Notes: generated by a model not told the origin, from the sequence alone. Shown: positions 32,867-41,520, counted from the stretch's first letter. The stretch: DNA of 64,000 nt from Gaiellasilicea sp037720595 (GCA_037720595.1 JBBJLW010000009.1:58993-122992); one strand, 5' to 3'. Numbers and translations: made by a program.

Positions 32867-33690
32867 TGACCATCACGACTGCCGAGGAGCTACGGGAGGA
32901 GGTACGCCGCCGCTACGCCGAGTCGGCCGTCGCCGTCGCGAGCGGTGAGGCCAACCCGGGCTGCGGCAGCGGCTCCTGCTGCGGTGACGGCGATCCCGCC
33001 GATTTCGGCGAGGCGCTCTACGCGGCCGAGCAACGCGGCGAGCTTCCCAAGACCGCCGTGCTCGCGAGCCTGGGTTGCGGCAATCCGATCGCGGTCGCCG
33101 ACCTTCGCGAGGGCGACACTGTCCTCGATCTCGGCTCGGGCGGCGGGATCGACGTGATCCTTTCCGCGAAGCGCGTCGGCCCGACCGGGCTCGCCTACGG
33201 GCTCGACATGACCGACGAGATGCTGTCGCTCGCTCAGCGCAACGTCGCCGAGGCGGGGGTCCGGAACGCGATCTTCCTCAACGGCGTGATCGAGTCGGTT
33301 CCGCTGCCGGCTGAGTCCGTCGACGTGGTGATCTCCAACTGCGTGATCAACCTGTCAGTCGACAAGCCGGCCGTGCTGCTCGAGATCGGGCGTGTGCTCC
33401 GGCCCGGTGGCCGGATCGGGATCAGCGATGTCGTCGCGGAGGACCGGCTCGACTCCGGCGAGCGCGCCGAGCGCGGGAGCTTCGTCGGCTGTATCGCCGG
33501 CGCGCTCTCGCAGAGCGAGTACGTTGAAGGTCTCGCGGCGGCTGGTTTCGAGGACGTCAGCGTCACCTTCACCCACGAGGTGGCAGACGGGATGCATGGT
33601 GCGATCGTCAAGGCGACGAAGGCAATCAAGCCGCCGAAACCCGACGGAAACCGCAAGCTACCCACGTCACGTGAGGCAGGATGCTGCTAG
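32866..33690 (+). CDS. arsM: Arsenite S-adenosylmethionine methyltransferase
   Basis: A 274-residue methyltransferase with SAM motif VLDLGSGGGIDVILSAKRVG. The arsenic-binding cysteines of the family are in NPGCGSGSCCGDG (about 28-40), SNCVINLSVDK and FVGCIAGAL. It converts arsenite to methylated arsenicals, some of them volatile. The GAAAGGAG ribosome site lies within the end of arsR, so translation is coupled. Confidence 0.93.
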   Translation: MTITTAEELREEVRRRYAESAVAVASGEANPGCGSGSCCGDGDPADFGEALYAAEQRGELPKTAVLASLGCGNPIAVADLREGDTVLDLGSGGGIDVILSAKRVGPTGLAYGLDMTDEMLSLAQRNVAEAGVRNAIFLNGVIESVPLPAESVDVVISNCVINLSVDKPAVLLEIGRVLRPGGRIGISDVVAEDRLDSGERAERGSFVGCIAGALSQSEYVEGLAAAGFEDVSVTFTHEVADGMHGAIVKATKAIKPPKPDGNRKLPTSREAGCC

Positions 33691-33774
33691 CCGGCGAGCC
33701 CTTTCAGGCTCCTTTCCACTTCGTTGCCACGTCTTCACCAACTTCCGCGAGTACTTGCGAAAGGATCCGAGCAC

Positions 33775-34404
33775 ATGCCGACCCAACTCGACGCAGTCAC
33801 CCGGACGCACCTCGATCGCGCCATCGCGAGCCTGGCGGAGGAGTTCAAGGGAATCTTCTCCGTCGAGACGGTGGCTCGCTTCGTCGAGGAGTCGATCGAG
33901 CGTCTCGGCGAGGCCCGAGTCTCGGAGTTCCTCCCGGTTCTCGCCCATCGCTTCGCGCGCGAGCGGTTGCGCGCGCTCGGGCAGGCCGAGGGCTCGATCG
34001 CCAAGGAGGTTCCGGAAGTCCTCTTCGTCTGCGTCCAGAACGCCGGTCGCAGCCAGATGGCCGCCGCGCTGCTCAACCATCGCGCCCAGGGCAGAGTCCA
34101 CGTGCGGACGGCGGGCAGTGCGCCCGCGGAGCACATCCACCCCGAGGCGGTCGCGGCGTTGGCGGAGATCGGGATCGATCTGGAGCAGGAGTTCCCGAAG
34201 CCGTTGACCGACGAGGTCGTCCGGGCCGCGGATGCGGTGATCACGATGGGCTGTGGGGACGCCTGCCCGATCTACCCGGGTAAGCGTTACCAGGACTGGG
34301 AGGTCGGCGATCCGGCCGGCCAGGAGCTGCCGCGGGTGCGCGCAATCAGGGATGAGATCGGCGCCCGGGTCCAGGCACTGCTCGCCGAGCTCGCGCCGGC
34401 CTGA
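33775..34404 (+). CDS. arsC: Arsenate reductase, LMW-phosphatase type with N-terminal helical domain
   Basis: A 209-residue protein. Residues 1-75 form a three-helix domain found in actinobacterial ArsC proteins. The catalytic loop VLFVCVQNAGRSQMA carries C86 and R92 (C-x5-R). MGCGDACPIYPGKRYQDWEVGDP holds further cysteines and the general acid Asp. It reduces arsenate to arsenite, presumably with mycothiol or thioredoxin as donor. The ATG at 33775 follows GAAAGGATC. Confidence 0.9.
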   Translation: MPTQLDAVTRTHLDRAIASLAEEFKGIFSVETVARFVEESIERLGEARVSEFLPVLAHRFARERLRALGQAEGSIAKEVPEVLFVCVQNAGRSQMAAALLNHRAQGRVHVRTAGSAPAEHIHPEAVAALAEIGIDLEQEFPKPLTDEVVRAADAVITMGCGDACPIYPGKRYQDWEVGDPAGQELPRVRAIRDEIGARVQALLAELAPA

Positions 34405-34408
34405 CCCC

Positions 34409-34441
34409 TTTCACGACTCCGCCACCACTCCTTCACCTGCT
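34409..34441 (+). promoter_or_regulatory. Pho box upstream of pstS2
   Basis: Three 11-base units, TTTCACGACTC, CGCCACCACTC and CTTCACCTGCT, run in phase from five bases after the arsC stop and lie about 70 bases before the second pstS. Two of three units keep TTCAC. This separates pstS2 transcription from the ars genes. Confidence 0.75.
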
Positions 34442-34512
34442 GTAAGCCCACACAGCCTCGGCGTGCCCCGACAATCGGCGTCGAAATGTGGAAACGACAT
34501 CAGGGGAGAGAT

Positions 34513-35439
34513 ATGAAGAAGGTTGTACTGCTGGCGGCGCTCGGCGCCGTCCTGCTCGCGGCCAGCGCGACCGCGGGCGTCAAAGCTCTTGGGGGAACGA
34601 TCACTGCGGACGGGTCGAGCACCGTCGGTCCGTACGCGATTGCGGCCGCGGAAGGCTTCCAGAAGAAGAACAACGGCGTGCGCGTCACGGTCGGCATCTC
34701 CGGCACTGGCGGCGGCTTCGAGCGTTTCTGTCGGAACGAGATCGACCTCGCGAACGCGTCGCGCCCGATGAAGAACTCGGAGGCGATCAAGTGCCGCGAC
34801 GCGGGGGTCAAGTGGGTCGCGTTTACGGTGGCCAACGACGGTCTCTCGGTCGTCGTCAACAAGTCGAATACCTGGGCGGACTGCCTGACGACCGCCGAGC
34901 TGAAGGCGACGTGGAACACCGGCTCGAAGGTGAAGAGCTGGAAGGACATCCGCTCGAGCTTCCCGGACGTGCCGCTGAAGCTCTTCGGCCCCGGCACGGA
35001 CTCGGGCACCTTTGACTTCTTCACCGAGAAGATCAACGGCAAGGCGAAGGCGAGCCGCTCCGACTACCTTGCGACAGAGGATGACAACATCATCGTCCAG
35101 GGCGTCGCAGGCGAGCGTGGCGGGATGGGCTACTTCGGCTTCTCGTACTACGAGGAGAACTCCGACAAGCTCAAGCTCATCAAGGTCGACAATGGAACCG
35201 GCTGCATTGCGCCCAGCATCACGACGGTGCAGAACAGCACGTACAAGCCGCTCGCGCGGCCGCTCTTCATCTACGCGAAGCGCACCTCGTTCAAGCGCCC
35301 CGCGGTGGCCGCGTTCATCGGCTACATCTTCAATAACGAGAAGATCATCGCGAAGAAGGCCGGTTTCATCGCGCTGACCGATCGTCAGCTCAAGAAGGCG
35401 CGCTATCAGTACAGAGTTGCCCTCAAGCTAAACGGCTAG
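34513..35439 (+). CDS. pstS2: Second phosphate-binding protein PstS (stand-alone)
   Basis: A 308-residue PstS paralogue sharing long identical stretches with PstS1 (DGSSTVGPY, SGTGGGFERFCR, LKLFGPGTDSGTFD, GCIAPS, YKPL.RPLFIYAK). It has an ordinary signal peptide (VVLLAALGAVLLAASATAG) and no lipobox cysteine, and its C-half is more basic. It is therefore likely free in the periplasm or wall. AGGGGAGA precedes the ATG. It has no permease of its own and presumably feeds PstCA. Sitting beside ars genes, it may favour phosphate over arsenate. Confidence 0.92.
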   Translation: MKKVVLLAALGAVLLAASATAGVKALGGTITADGSSTVGPYAIAAAEGFQKKNNGVRVTVGISGTGGGFERFCRNEIDLANASRPMKNSEAIKCRDAGVKWVAFTVANDGLSVVVNKSNTWADCLTTAELKATWNTGSKVKSWKDIRSSFPDVPLKLFGPGTDSGTFDFFTEKINGKAKASRSDYLATEDDNIIVQGVAGERGGMGYFGFSYYEENSDKLKLIKVDNGTGCIAPSITTVQNSTYKPLARPLFIYAKRTSFKRPAVAAFIGYIFNNEKIIAKKAGFIALTDRQLKKARYQYRVALKLNG

Positions 35440-35455
35440 TTCTGCTGCACCATTA

Positions 35456-35490
35456 CGACCGAGCGCCGCCTTTGGGGCGGCGCTCGGTCG
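35456..35490 (+). terminator. Terminator hairpin after pstS2
   Basis: A perfect 15-bp stem (CGACCGAGCGCCGCC and its complement) with a 5-base loop starts 16 bases after the pstS2 stop. The last stem base is also the first base of the next Pho-like repeat. Confidence 0.85.
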
Positions 35491-35511
35491 TTCACCGCAT
35501 CTTGACGTCTG
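35490..35511 (+). promoter_or_regulatory. Partial Pho box upstream of the CYTH-CHAD gene
   Basis: GTTCACCGCAT followed in phase by CTTGACGTCTG gives two 11-base units, the first matching the consensus exactly. A third in-phase unit is poor. It lies 20 bases before the GTG start, close for an activator site, so it is a weaker candidate than the others. Confidence 0.45.
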
Positions 35512-35530
35512 TTCTCACTACAGTGCCAGG

Positions 35531-36919
35531 GTGCGGGAGACGCTCGAGCGGGAGGTGAAGCTGCGCGCCGGCGAAGCCTTCGAGCTGCCCGAGCTCGGCG
35601 GCGAGGCCATCGAGCCGCGGCTCTTCGTCTCGACGTACCACGACACGACTGAGCACCGGCTCGCCCAGCACGGCGTCACGTTTCGGCATCGGATCGAGAA
35701 CGGGAAGGGCCTCTGGCAGCTCAAGCTGCCCCGCGGGATCGCGCGGCTCGAGCTCGAGGCCGAGGGTGGCCCCGTCGCGCCGCCCGAACCGATGCTGGCG
35801 CTGCTGCCCGCGTATCTGCGGGGGCGGCCGCTCGTTCCTGTCGCGCGCCTGCGCACGCGTCGCAGCGGGATCCGCGCCCAGGGTGCGGAGATCGTCCACG
35901 ACAGCGTCGACGTTCTCGACGATCAGCGCGTCTCCCGGAGCTTCGAGGAGCTCGAGGTGGAGTTGCTCGAAGGCGACGAGAAGGCGCTGCGGCGGATCGA
36001 GAAGGCGCTTCGCGGCGCCGGTGCCGGTGACGGCGAGCAGCGTCCGAAGGTGTTCCAGGCGCTCGACCTCGAGTACGAGCGCGAACCCGTTCCCGCGGCG
36101 GCGAAGGACGCCTCGGCCGGCGAGGTGCTGCGAGCCCAGCTCGCGCTCCAGTACGACCGTCTCCTCACCCACGACCCCGGCACCCGGCTCGGCACCGATC
36201 CCGAGGATCTCCACCAGTTCCGCGTCGCCACCCGCCGATTGCGCGCCTTTCTCCGCGCGGGTCGGGAGCTGCTCGATCCCGAATGGGCGGAGCCGCTCCG
36301 CGAGGAGCTGCGCTGGCTTGGCGGCGCGCTTGGCCCGGTGCGCGACCTCGACGTGCTGATCGACCACCTTGCCGCAGAGGTGGCATCGCTTGGCGCCGAC
36401 GTCCGTGCCGGCCGCAGGCTGCTGACACTGCTCGAGCGCGATCGGCGCGCGGCACGCAAGAAGCTTGCGCGAGCGCTTGTGAGCGAACGCTACTTCCGCT
36501 TGCTCGATCTGCTCGAACGGCCGGCGCTGACCGTCAGCGAGCAGGCCGTCGCGGAAGATGTGACTCTCGAGCAGATCCAGGCGGCCGAGCATCGCAACCT
36601 CCGGAAGGCCGTCCGGGCACTGACGCACGAATCGACCGACGCGGAGCTCCACGAGGCTCGGATCAAGACGAAGCGCGCTCGCTACGCGGCCGAGCTCGCC
36701 GGTGACGGCGCCTACGTCAAGTCGGCCAAGGTGCTGCAGGACGTCCTCGGCGAGCACCAGGACGCAATCGTCGCGGCCGAGCGGTTGCGCGAGCTTGGCG
36801 CTCGTGCCCCGGAAGCGTCGCTTGCAGCCGGGCGGCTGCTCGCGCGGGAGCACCAGCGCGCCGCCGAGCGCCGGACCCACAGGTCCCGCGCCAGGAAGAA
36901 GCTCGCTCGCGCCGCGTGA
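35531..36919 (+). CDS. CYTH-CHAD domain polyphosphate-related protein
   Basis: A 462-residue protein from a GTG. The CYTH (triphosphate tunnel) domain occupies about 1-195, with the LEREVKLR signature (ExExK). The helical CHAD domain runs from about 205 on, with conserved His/Arg/Lys helices (DLHQFRVATRRLRAFLRAGREL, LGPVRDLDVLIDHL, LHEARIKTKRARYAAEL). CHAD domains bind inorganic polyphosphate, and CYTH domains hydrolyse or bind triphosphates. It overlaps the Nudix gene and faces ppx-ppk. Confidence 0.92.
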   Translation: MRETLEREVKLRAGEAFELPELGGEAIEPRLFVSTYHDTTEHRLAQHGVTFRHRIENGKGLWQLKLPRGIARLELEAEGGPVAPPEPMLALLPAYLRGRPLVPVARLRTRRSGIRAQGAEIVHDSVDVLDDQRVSRSFEELEVELLEGDEKALRRIEKALRGAGAGDGEQRPKVFQALDLEYEREPVPAAAKDASAGEVLRAQLALQYDRLLTHDPGTRLGTDPEDLHQFRVATRRLRAFLRAGRELLDPEWAEPLREELRWLGGALGPVRDLDVLIDHLAAEVASLGADVRAGRRLLTLLERDRRAARKKLARALVSERYFRLLDLLERPALTVSEQAVAEDVTLEQIQAAEHRNLRKAVRALTHESTDAELHEARIKTKRARYAAELAGDGAYVKSAKVLQDVLGEHQDAIVAAERLRELGARAPEASLAAGRLLAREHQRAAERRTHRSRARKKLARAA

Positions 36920-37332
36920 GGCTCGGTCTTCGGCGCAGGACGCGCGTCGTCCGAGCGGCCGGCGGGCTCGTCGTCCGGCCCGGGCCGGAGGTACTGCTCG
37001 TCCACCGGCCGAAGTACGACGACTGGACGTTTCCGAAGGGCAAGGCCGAGCCCGGCGAGAGCGACGAGGTGTGCGCGCTTCGCGAGGTCGAGGAGGAGAC
37101 CGGGCTGCGCTGCCGGCTCGGCCCCGAGCTCCCCTCAACGCGCTACAAGGACTCGCGCGGGCGCCCGAAGGTCGTGCGCTACTGGCGGCTGACCCCGCAG
37201 GACGGGGCCTTCGAGGCGAACCGCGAGGTCGACGAGATCGCGTGGCTCGAGCCGGAGTCGGCCGCCCTGCGGCTCTCGTACGATCGCGACGTGTCTGTCC
37301 TCGCGGGTCTCGGGAGAGAGGAAGAACCCTAG
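36916..37332 (+). CDS. Nudix hydrolase (Ap4A/diphosphoinositol-type)
   Basis: A 138-residue protein with a complete Nudix box, GKAEPGESDEVCALREVEEETGL (G-x5-E-x7-REVEEETGL), preceded by LLVHRPKYDDWTFPKG as in Ap4A hydrolase-like and MutT1-type enzymes. It lacks the C-terminal phosphatase domain of mycobacterial MutT1. It overlaps the CYTH-CHAD gene by four bases, so a role in nucleotide or polyphosphate turnover is likely. Confidence 0.9.
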   Translation: MRLGLRRRTRVVRAAGGLVVRPGPEVLLVHRPKYDDWTFPKGKAEPGESDEVCALREVEEETGLRCRLGPELPSTRYKDSRGRPKVVRYWRLTPQDGAFEANREVDEIAWLEPESAALRLSYDRDVSVLAGLGREEEP

Positions 37333-37349
37333 GGCGCCCGAACCCTAGG
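37328..37349. terminator. Hairpin between convergent Nudix and ppx genes
   Basis: CCTAGGG and CCCTAGG pair around an 8-base loop in the 12-base gap and the flanking stop codons of the two convergent genes. It could serve both directions. Confidence 0.5.
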
Positions 37350-38226
37350 CAGCCGCGCGCTGAGCGGCGAGCTCTAGCGCGGCGCCCTCGCGGATTCCAC
37401 CCTTGGCCGGCGTGAGCTCGACGCCGAGGAGGAGCGAAACCTCCGAGAGGATAAGCGCACCGGCGAGGAGCGTTCGGGCGCGGTGGGGTGGAACGGCAAG
37501 CTCGCCCGAGGTCTGTTCCGCGGGCCGGCTCGCGAGGGCGCCGATCACAGGTTCGAGCTCGTCGGCGTCGTAGGCTCGGCCGACGATCCGCGCGATCGTG
37601 CGCGCGCTGCCGCCCGTTGCGAGGGCAAGCTCGGGAAGCGGGGGCGCAATCCCGGAAAGGGCGTCGCGCACCGCGGCGCGCGCACGCTCGATCTCGAGGG
37701 CGGCAGGCGGGTCTCCCTGGAGGAGCGACGCAGTGAGGCGAAGCGAGCCGATGTCGATGGAGCGGATACACCCAGGCCCGAGGAGTGATGTGCCGACGAC
37801 GATCTCGGTCGAGCCGCCGCCGACGTCGCAAACCGCCACGATCCCGGAGCCGATGTCCGTTCGCGAGACGGCACCCGCGTAGGCGAGCCGACCTTCGTCC
37901 TCGGCGGAGACGACGCGTACCGGACCGCGGGTCGCTCGCCTGAGCGTCTCGAGCAACCGCTCCGGTTCGGCCCCCTGCCGTCCGGGCGCCGTCACGACCG
38001 TATCGAGCTCTCGCACGCGGTAGTTCCGGGCGATCTGGCCGAACTCGGTCACAACGGAGCCCAGCTCCTCGAGCTTGCGACGGCGGACGCGGCCGTGCAG
38101 GAGGATCTCCTCGCCGAGGCCGAGGTGGACGCGCTCTTCGCGCAAGGACCGCACCTCGCCGCCGCCGACCGATGCGACGAGCAGGCGCACGGTGTTGGAA
38201 CCCACGTCCACCACTCCGACCTTCAT
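37345..38226 (-). CDS. ppx: Exopolyphosphatase / guanosine pentaphosphate phosphatase
   Basis: A 293-residue Ppx/GppA protein of the short, single-domain-pair actinobacterial form. Phosphate-1 motif: VGVVDVGSNTVRLLVA. Phosphate-2 motif: VAVCDVGGGSTEIVVG. A Gly-rich ALATGGSARTIARI segment is also present. The start at 38226 follows GGCGGAG. It begins 45 bases after ppk in the same direction, so synthesis and breakdown of polyphosphate are co-transcribed. Confidence 0.92.
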   Translation of the reverse strand: MKVGVVDVGSNTVRLLVASVGGGEVRSLREERVHLGLGEEILLHGRVRRRKLEELGSVVTEFGQIARNYRVRELDTVVTAPGRQGAEPERLLETLRRATRGPVRVVSAEDEGRLAYAGAVSRTDIGSGIVAVCDVGGGSTEIVVGTSLLGPGCIRSIDIGSLRLTASLLQGDPPAALEIERARAAVRDALSGIAPPLPELALATGGSARTIARIVGRAYDADELEPVIGALASRPAEQTSGELAVPPHRARTLLAGALILSEVSLLLGVELTPAKGGIREGAALELAAQRAAA

Positions 38227-38271
38227 CTCCGCCATTGTCCCTGCCTTCCCGGTCGGAGCCCGTTGCACCCC

Positions 38272-40386
38272 TCAGCGGTTGCGATTGCGTGCCGCCGCGA
38301 CCCGGCGCGAGCGCACCCTGGCCCGGCGCTGGAGGTTGAGCTGGTGATTGTGCGCTCGCTCGCCCTTCGCGGCCGCGAGCCGCGTCCACGTGCCGTCCGC
38401 CGCGAGCTGCCACGAAGCGGTGTTGTCCGCGAGAGCGCTGTCGAATATGGCGACGACCTCCTGGCGCAGCCGCGACTGCTCGACCGGCATGAGCACCTCG
38501 ATCCGCCGGTCGAGGTTGCGCGTCATCAGGTCGGCGCTGCCGAGGTAGAGCTCGACAGCGTCGTCGATCTCGAACGCATAGACGCGACTGTGCTCGAGAA
38601 AGTGGCCGATGATCGAGCGAACGCAGATGTTCTCGCTCAGGCCGGGGACGCCCGGACGGAGCATGCAGATCGAGCGCGAGACGATCTCGATCTTGGCGCC
38701 GGCGCTCGAAGCGGCGTAGAGCTCGTCGATCAGCGCCTGGTCGGTGAGCGCGTTGACCTTGATCCGGATGCGAGCCTGCTTGCCGTCGGCGGCCGCGTGG
38801 GCGACCGCGCGAATCCGCTCGGCGAGGCGCGCGCGCAGGCTGAACGGCGCAACCAGGATCTTCTTGAAGCGGACTGGCCGGCCGAATCCCGTCAGGTAGT
38901 TGAAGAGCGAGGCGATGTCGGCCGCGATCTCCGGATCGGCGGTGAAGAGGCTCAGATCCTCGTACGAGCGTGCCGTCTCCGCGTGGTAGTTGCCAGTCCC
39001 AACATGCACGTAGCGGCGCAGCGTGTTGCCTTCGCGCCGCACGACGAGAGTCATCTTCGCGTGCACCTTCAGGTCGGGAAACCCGTAGACCACGTGAACG
39101 CCGGCCTGCTCGAGCGCGCGCGACCACTCGATGTTCCGGTGCTCGTCGAAGCGCGCCTTCAGCTCGACGAGACAGACGCTCTGCTTGCCGTCCTCCGCGC
39201 AGGCGATCAGCGCAGGAACGAGGGGGCTGTCGCCGCTGGTGCGGTAGACGGCCGTCTTCATCGCGATCACGTCCGGGTCGCGCGCCGCGGCGCGCACAAA
39301 GGCCTCGAAGCTCGCCGCGAAGGACTCGTAGGGCTGATGGACGAGGAACTCGCCTCGCCGGATCTCGGCGAACAGCTCACGCGGCTGCTTCGCGCGCACG
39401 AGGCGGGGCGGGGTCGTGCCGGCCGCCGATTCGTGCTTCAACTCCGGATGGTGGAGTCCCAGCAGCTCGTCGAGGTCGGCGAGGTCGAGCGGCCCGTGGA
39501 TCTCGTAGACCTGGTCGCCCTCGACGTCGAGACCCTGCTGCAGCCGCTCCAGCATCCCGCGCGAGGTCGAGCTCGAGACCTCCAGGCGGACGACGTCGCC
39601 GAAACGGCGTCGGCGCAGCTCGAGCTCGACCGCCTCGAGTAGGTCGTCGGCCTCATCGGAGACCTCGAAGTCGGCGTCCCGCGTGACCCGGAAGACCGAG
39701 CGCTCGACGATCTCCATCCCGGGGAAGAGCCAGTCGAGGAAGTGGCCGATCACCTGCTCGAGCGGGAGCAGGCGGCCACGCGAGCCCACGGGGAGGAAGC
39801 GCGGCAGTCCCTCCGGCACCTTGACGCGCGCAAAGCGCTCCTCGCCGGACTCGGGGTCGCGGGCGAGCACGCCCAGGCTGAGCGAAAGGCCGGAGATGTA
39901 CGGAAACGGCTGTCCCGGCCCGACGCCGAGCGGGGTCAGGACCGCGAAGATCTCGCGCTCGAAGCGCTTTTCGAGCTGTTTCAGCTCGGCCGCGTCGAGC
40001 TCGGACACCCGTGCGACGACGATTCCCGCCTCGGCAAGCGCCGGCAGCAGCTCCTTCTTCCAGATCCGCGCTTGCCGTTCGGTCAACTCGCGCACCCGAT
40101 CGCGGATTGCGAGGAGCGCCTCTTCCGGCGCCAGCCCGTCGGCGGAATGGACGACGACGCCGGCGGCCGCCTGTCCGAGCAGGCCGGCAACGCGGACCAT
40201 GAAGAACTCGTCGAGGTTCGAGGAGAGGAAGCGGCACATCTTCACGCGCTCGAGCAGGGGCAGGCTCGAGTCGGCCGCGAGGTCGAGGAGACGTGCGTTG
40301 TACTCGAGAGCCGAGAGCTCGCGATTGAGCAGCCGCTTCTCGGTCAGCTCGACGCCGCCCTTCTGCTTGCGAGTGCCGCTGGCCAT
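38272..40386 (-). CDS. ppk1: Polyphosphate kinase 1
   Basis: A 704-residue Ppk1 with N domain (LLNRELSALEYNARLLDLA), head domain (FPYISGLSLSLGVLA) and two C-terminal phospholipase-D-like domains. The catalytic His segment is VVYGFPDLKVHAKMTLVVR, followed by RYVHVGTGNYHAETARSYEDLSLFT and SSADLMTRNLDRRIEVLMPV. It makes polyphosphate from ATP reversibly. A Pho box precedes it, linking polyphosphate to the phosphate regulon. Confidence 0.95.
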   Translation of the reverse strand: MASGTRKQKGGVELTEKRLLNRELSALEYNARLLDLAADSSLPLLERVKMCRFLSSNLDEFFMVRVAGLLGQAAAGVVVHSADGLAPEEALLAIRDRVRELTERQARIWKKELLPALAEAGIVVARVSELDAAELKQLEKRFEREIFAVLTPLGVGPGQPFPYISGLSLSLGVLARDPESGEERFARVKVPEGLPRFLPVGSRGRLLPLEQVIGHFLDWLFPGMEIVERSVFRVTRDADFEVSDEADDLLEAVELELRRRRFGDVVRLEVSSSTSRGMLERLQQGLDVEGDQVYEIHGPLDLADLDELLGLHHPELKHESAAGTTPPRLVRAKQPRELFAEIRRGEFLVHQPYESFAASFEAFVRAAARDPDVIAMKTAVYRTSGDSPLVPALIACAEDGKQSVCLVELKARFDEHRNIEWSRALEQAGVHVVYGFPDLKVHAKMTLVVRREGNTLRRYVHVGTGNYHAETARSYEDLSLFTADPEIAADIASLFNYLTGFGRPVRFKKILVAPFSLRARLAERIRAVAHAAADGKQARIRIKVNALTDQALIDELYAASSAGAKIEIVSRSICMLRPGVPGLSENICVRSIIGHFLEHSRVYAFEIDDAVELYLGSADLMTRNLDRRIEVLMPVEQSRLRQEVVAIFDSALADNTASWQLAADGTWTRLAAAKGERAHNHQLNLQRRARVRSRRVAAARNRNR

Positions 40387-40429
40387 CGAGCCATCATCCG
40401 CGCGGTGTCAAGCGGGCGGGTGTCGATCC

Positions 40430-40458
40430 GGTAGCAGCGTCGTGAAGGTTTGGTGAAC
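40430..40458 (-). promoter_or_regulatory. Pho box upstream of ppk1
   Basis: On the minus strand GTTCACC, CTTCACG and TGCTACC begin at 40458, 40447 and 40436, exactly 11 bases apart, 44 bases before the ppk start. The first two match the PhoP consensus at seven and five positions. Confidence 0.75.
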
Positions 40459-40464
40459 GAGGTG

Positions 40465-41358
40465 CTATGCCTCGACCGGGAGCGGCTGCAAAGCCGGACC
40501 CGATTGAGGCGGACCCTGCGGGCAGCGAAGCGCGTGCCGGGCGAGCTCCCAGGCAGCCGCTGCGAACGGGTCGCGGTCGAGGGCGTACTCGGCCGTGAAC
40601 TCGACGGCGCCGTTCAGCTCCAGGATGGTGAAGCCGCCGGCTCCGTCCGGCAGCAGGTCGACCCCGAGCAGCTCTGCGCCGGCCGCCGCAGCGGCCTGGA
40701 GCGCCAGCGTGCAGGCGAGCTCCGGTGGGTCGACCGCAACGCGCGAGGCGCCGAGCGCGATGTTCGTCCGCCACTCGCCGAGCCTGGAGACGCGGGAGAT
40801 CGCCCCGACGACGGTGCCGGCGGCGACGACAATCCGTAGATCGTGTCCTTGAGGCGGCACCAGCTCTTGGACGATCGCGCCGTGGGCGCGGAACCAGAGA
40901 CGCTGCTCCAACTCTCGCACGTGACGGCCGAGCGCCTTTGCGTCCCGGCAGCGGACGACGTCGCGGCCCCAACTACCGAAACGCGGCTTCACGACGACCG
41001 GTCCGTCGAGCGCGGGGAGCGGCCGCCCGGCGGTGAGCAAGCGTGTGCGCGGGTGTGGGAGGCCCGCGCGGAGAAGGAGTCGTGCGGTGAGGAGCTTGTC
41101 GTGGGCAGCCATGAGCGCGCTCGCGCGGTTCATGGTGTGGACGCCTCGGGCGGCCAGCGAGCCGAGCGCCCAGAGGCCGTCGTCGACCCCGTCGAGCGTC
41201 TCGAGGACGTCGAGCCGGCCGAGTACGGCGTCTCCGATCCCGACGCGCCTCATTGCCCATTCGGGAGTGAGGACGCGGAATTCGACCCCACGCGGCGCTG
41301 CCGCGGCGAGCGCAAGGTTCGTCGGAGTCGCCCGCTGGGCGATGAGCGCAAGCAACAC
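40465..41358 (-). CDS. RimK/LysX-type ATP-grasp ligase
   Basis: A 297-residue protein. The ATP-grasp core shows TARLLLRAGLPHPRTRLL, VVVKPRFGSWGRDVVRC, VQELVPPQGHDLRIVVAAG, and the metal site GAELLGVDLLPDGAGGFTILELNGAVEF (Asp and Glu-x-Asn). This is the RimK/LysX branch, which joins amino acids or glutamate to carboxylates. The GTG at 41358 with AGAGGAG before it is preferred to a TTG at 41394. The substrate is unknown; no LysW carrier gene is seen nearby. Confidence 0.82.
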   Translation of the reverse strand: MLLALIAQRATPTNLALAAAAPRGVEFRVLTPEWAMRRVGIGDAVLGRLDVLETLDGVDDGLWALGSLAARGVHTMNRASALMAAHDKLLTARLLLRAGLPHPRTRLLTAGRPLPALDGPVVVKPRFGSWGRDVVRCRDAKALGRHVRELEQRLWFRAHGAIVQELVPPQGHDLRIVVAAGTVVGAISRVSRLGEWRTNIALGASRVAVDPPELACTLALQAAAAAGAELLGVDLLPDGAGGFTILELNGAVEFTAEYALDRDPFAAAAWELARHALRCPQGPPQSGPALQPLPVEA

Positions 41359-41460
41359 GAGCTCCTCTATGCCATGCAAACGGGAGCCCGGCAAGGGCCG
41401 CCGCCACCTCGCGGCCGCCCGTTCACCAGACGGAGATCGAGGAGTCCGTTGGGAGGAAGC

Positions 41461-41520
41461 GACCCTTCAGAGCGCTTCGCGCGCTGGGCGTCCGCTCCTG
41501 GGGATGCTCAGCTTGCGCCG
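41461..41520 (+). repeat. 60-bp hairpin repeat, copy C
   Basis: The third copy, same orientation as copy A, overlapping the last codons of the Rieske gene. The hairpin CTGGGCGTCC / GGATGCTCAG contains two G-U pairs. Compared with A and B it is the most diverged. Confidence 0.7.

Noticed and set aside
33690..33760. A possible further Pho box before arsC
   Set aside because: TTTCAGG, TTTCCAC and TTGCCAC occur at roughly 11-base steps, but too few positions match the consensus to call it.
35492..39127. A 1211-codon open frame antisense to CYTH-CHAD, Nudix and part of ppx/ppk
   Set aside because: It is Arg/Gly-rich with no family features and covers well-supported genes on the other strand or in another frame.
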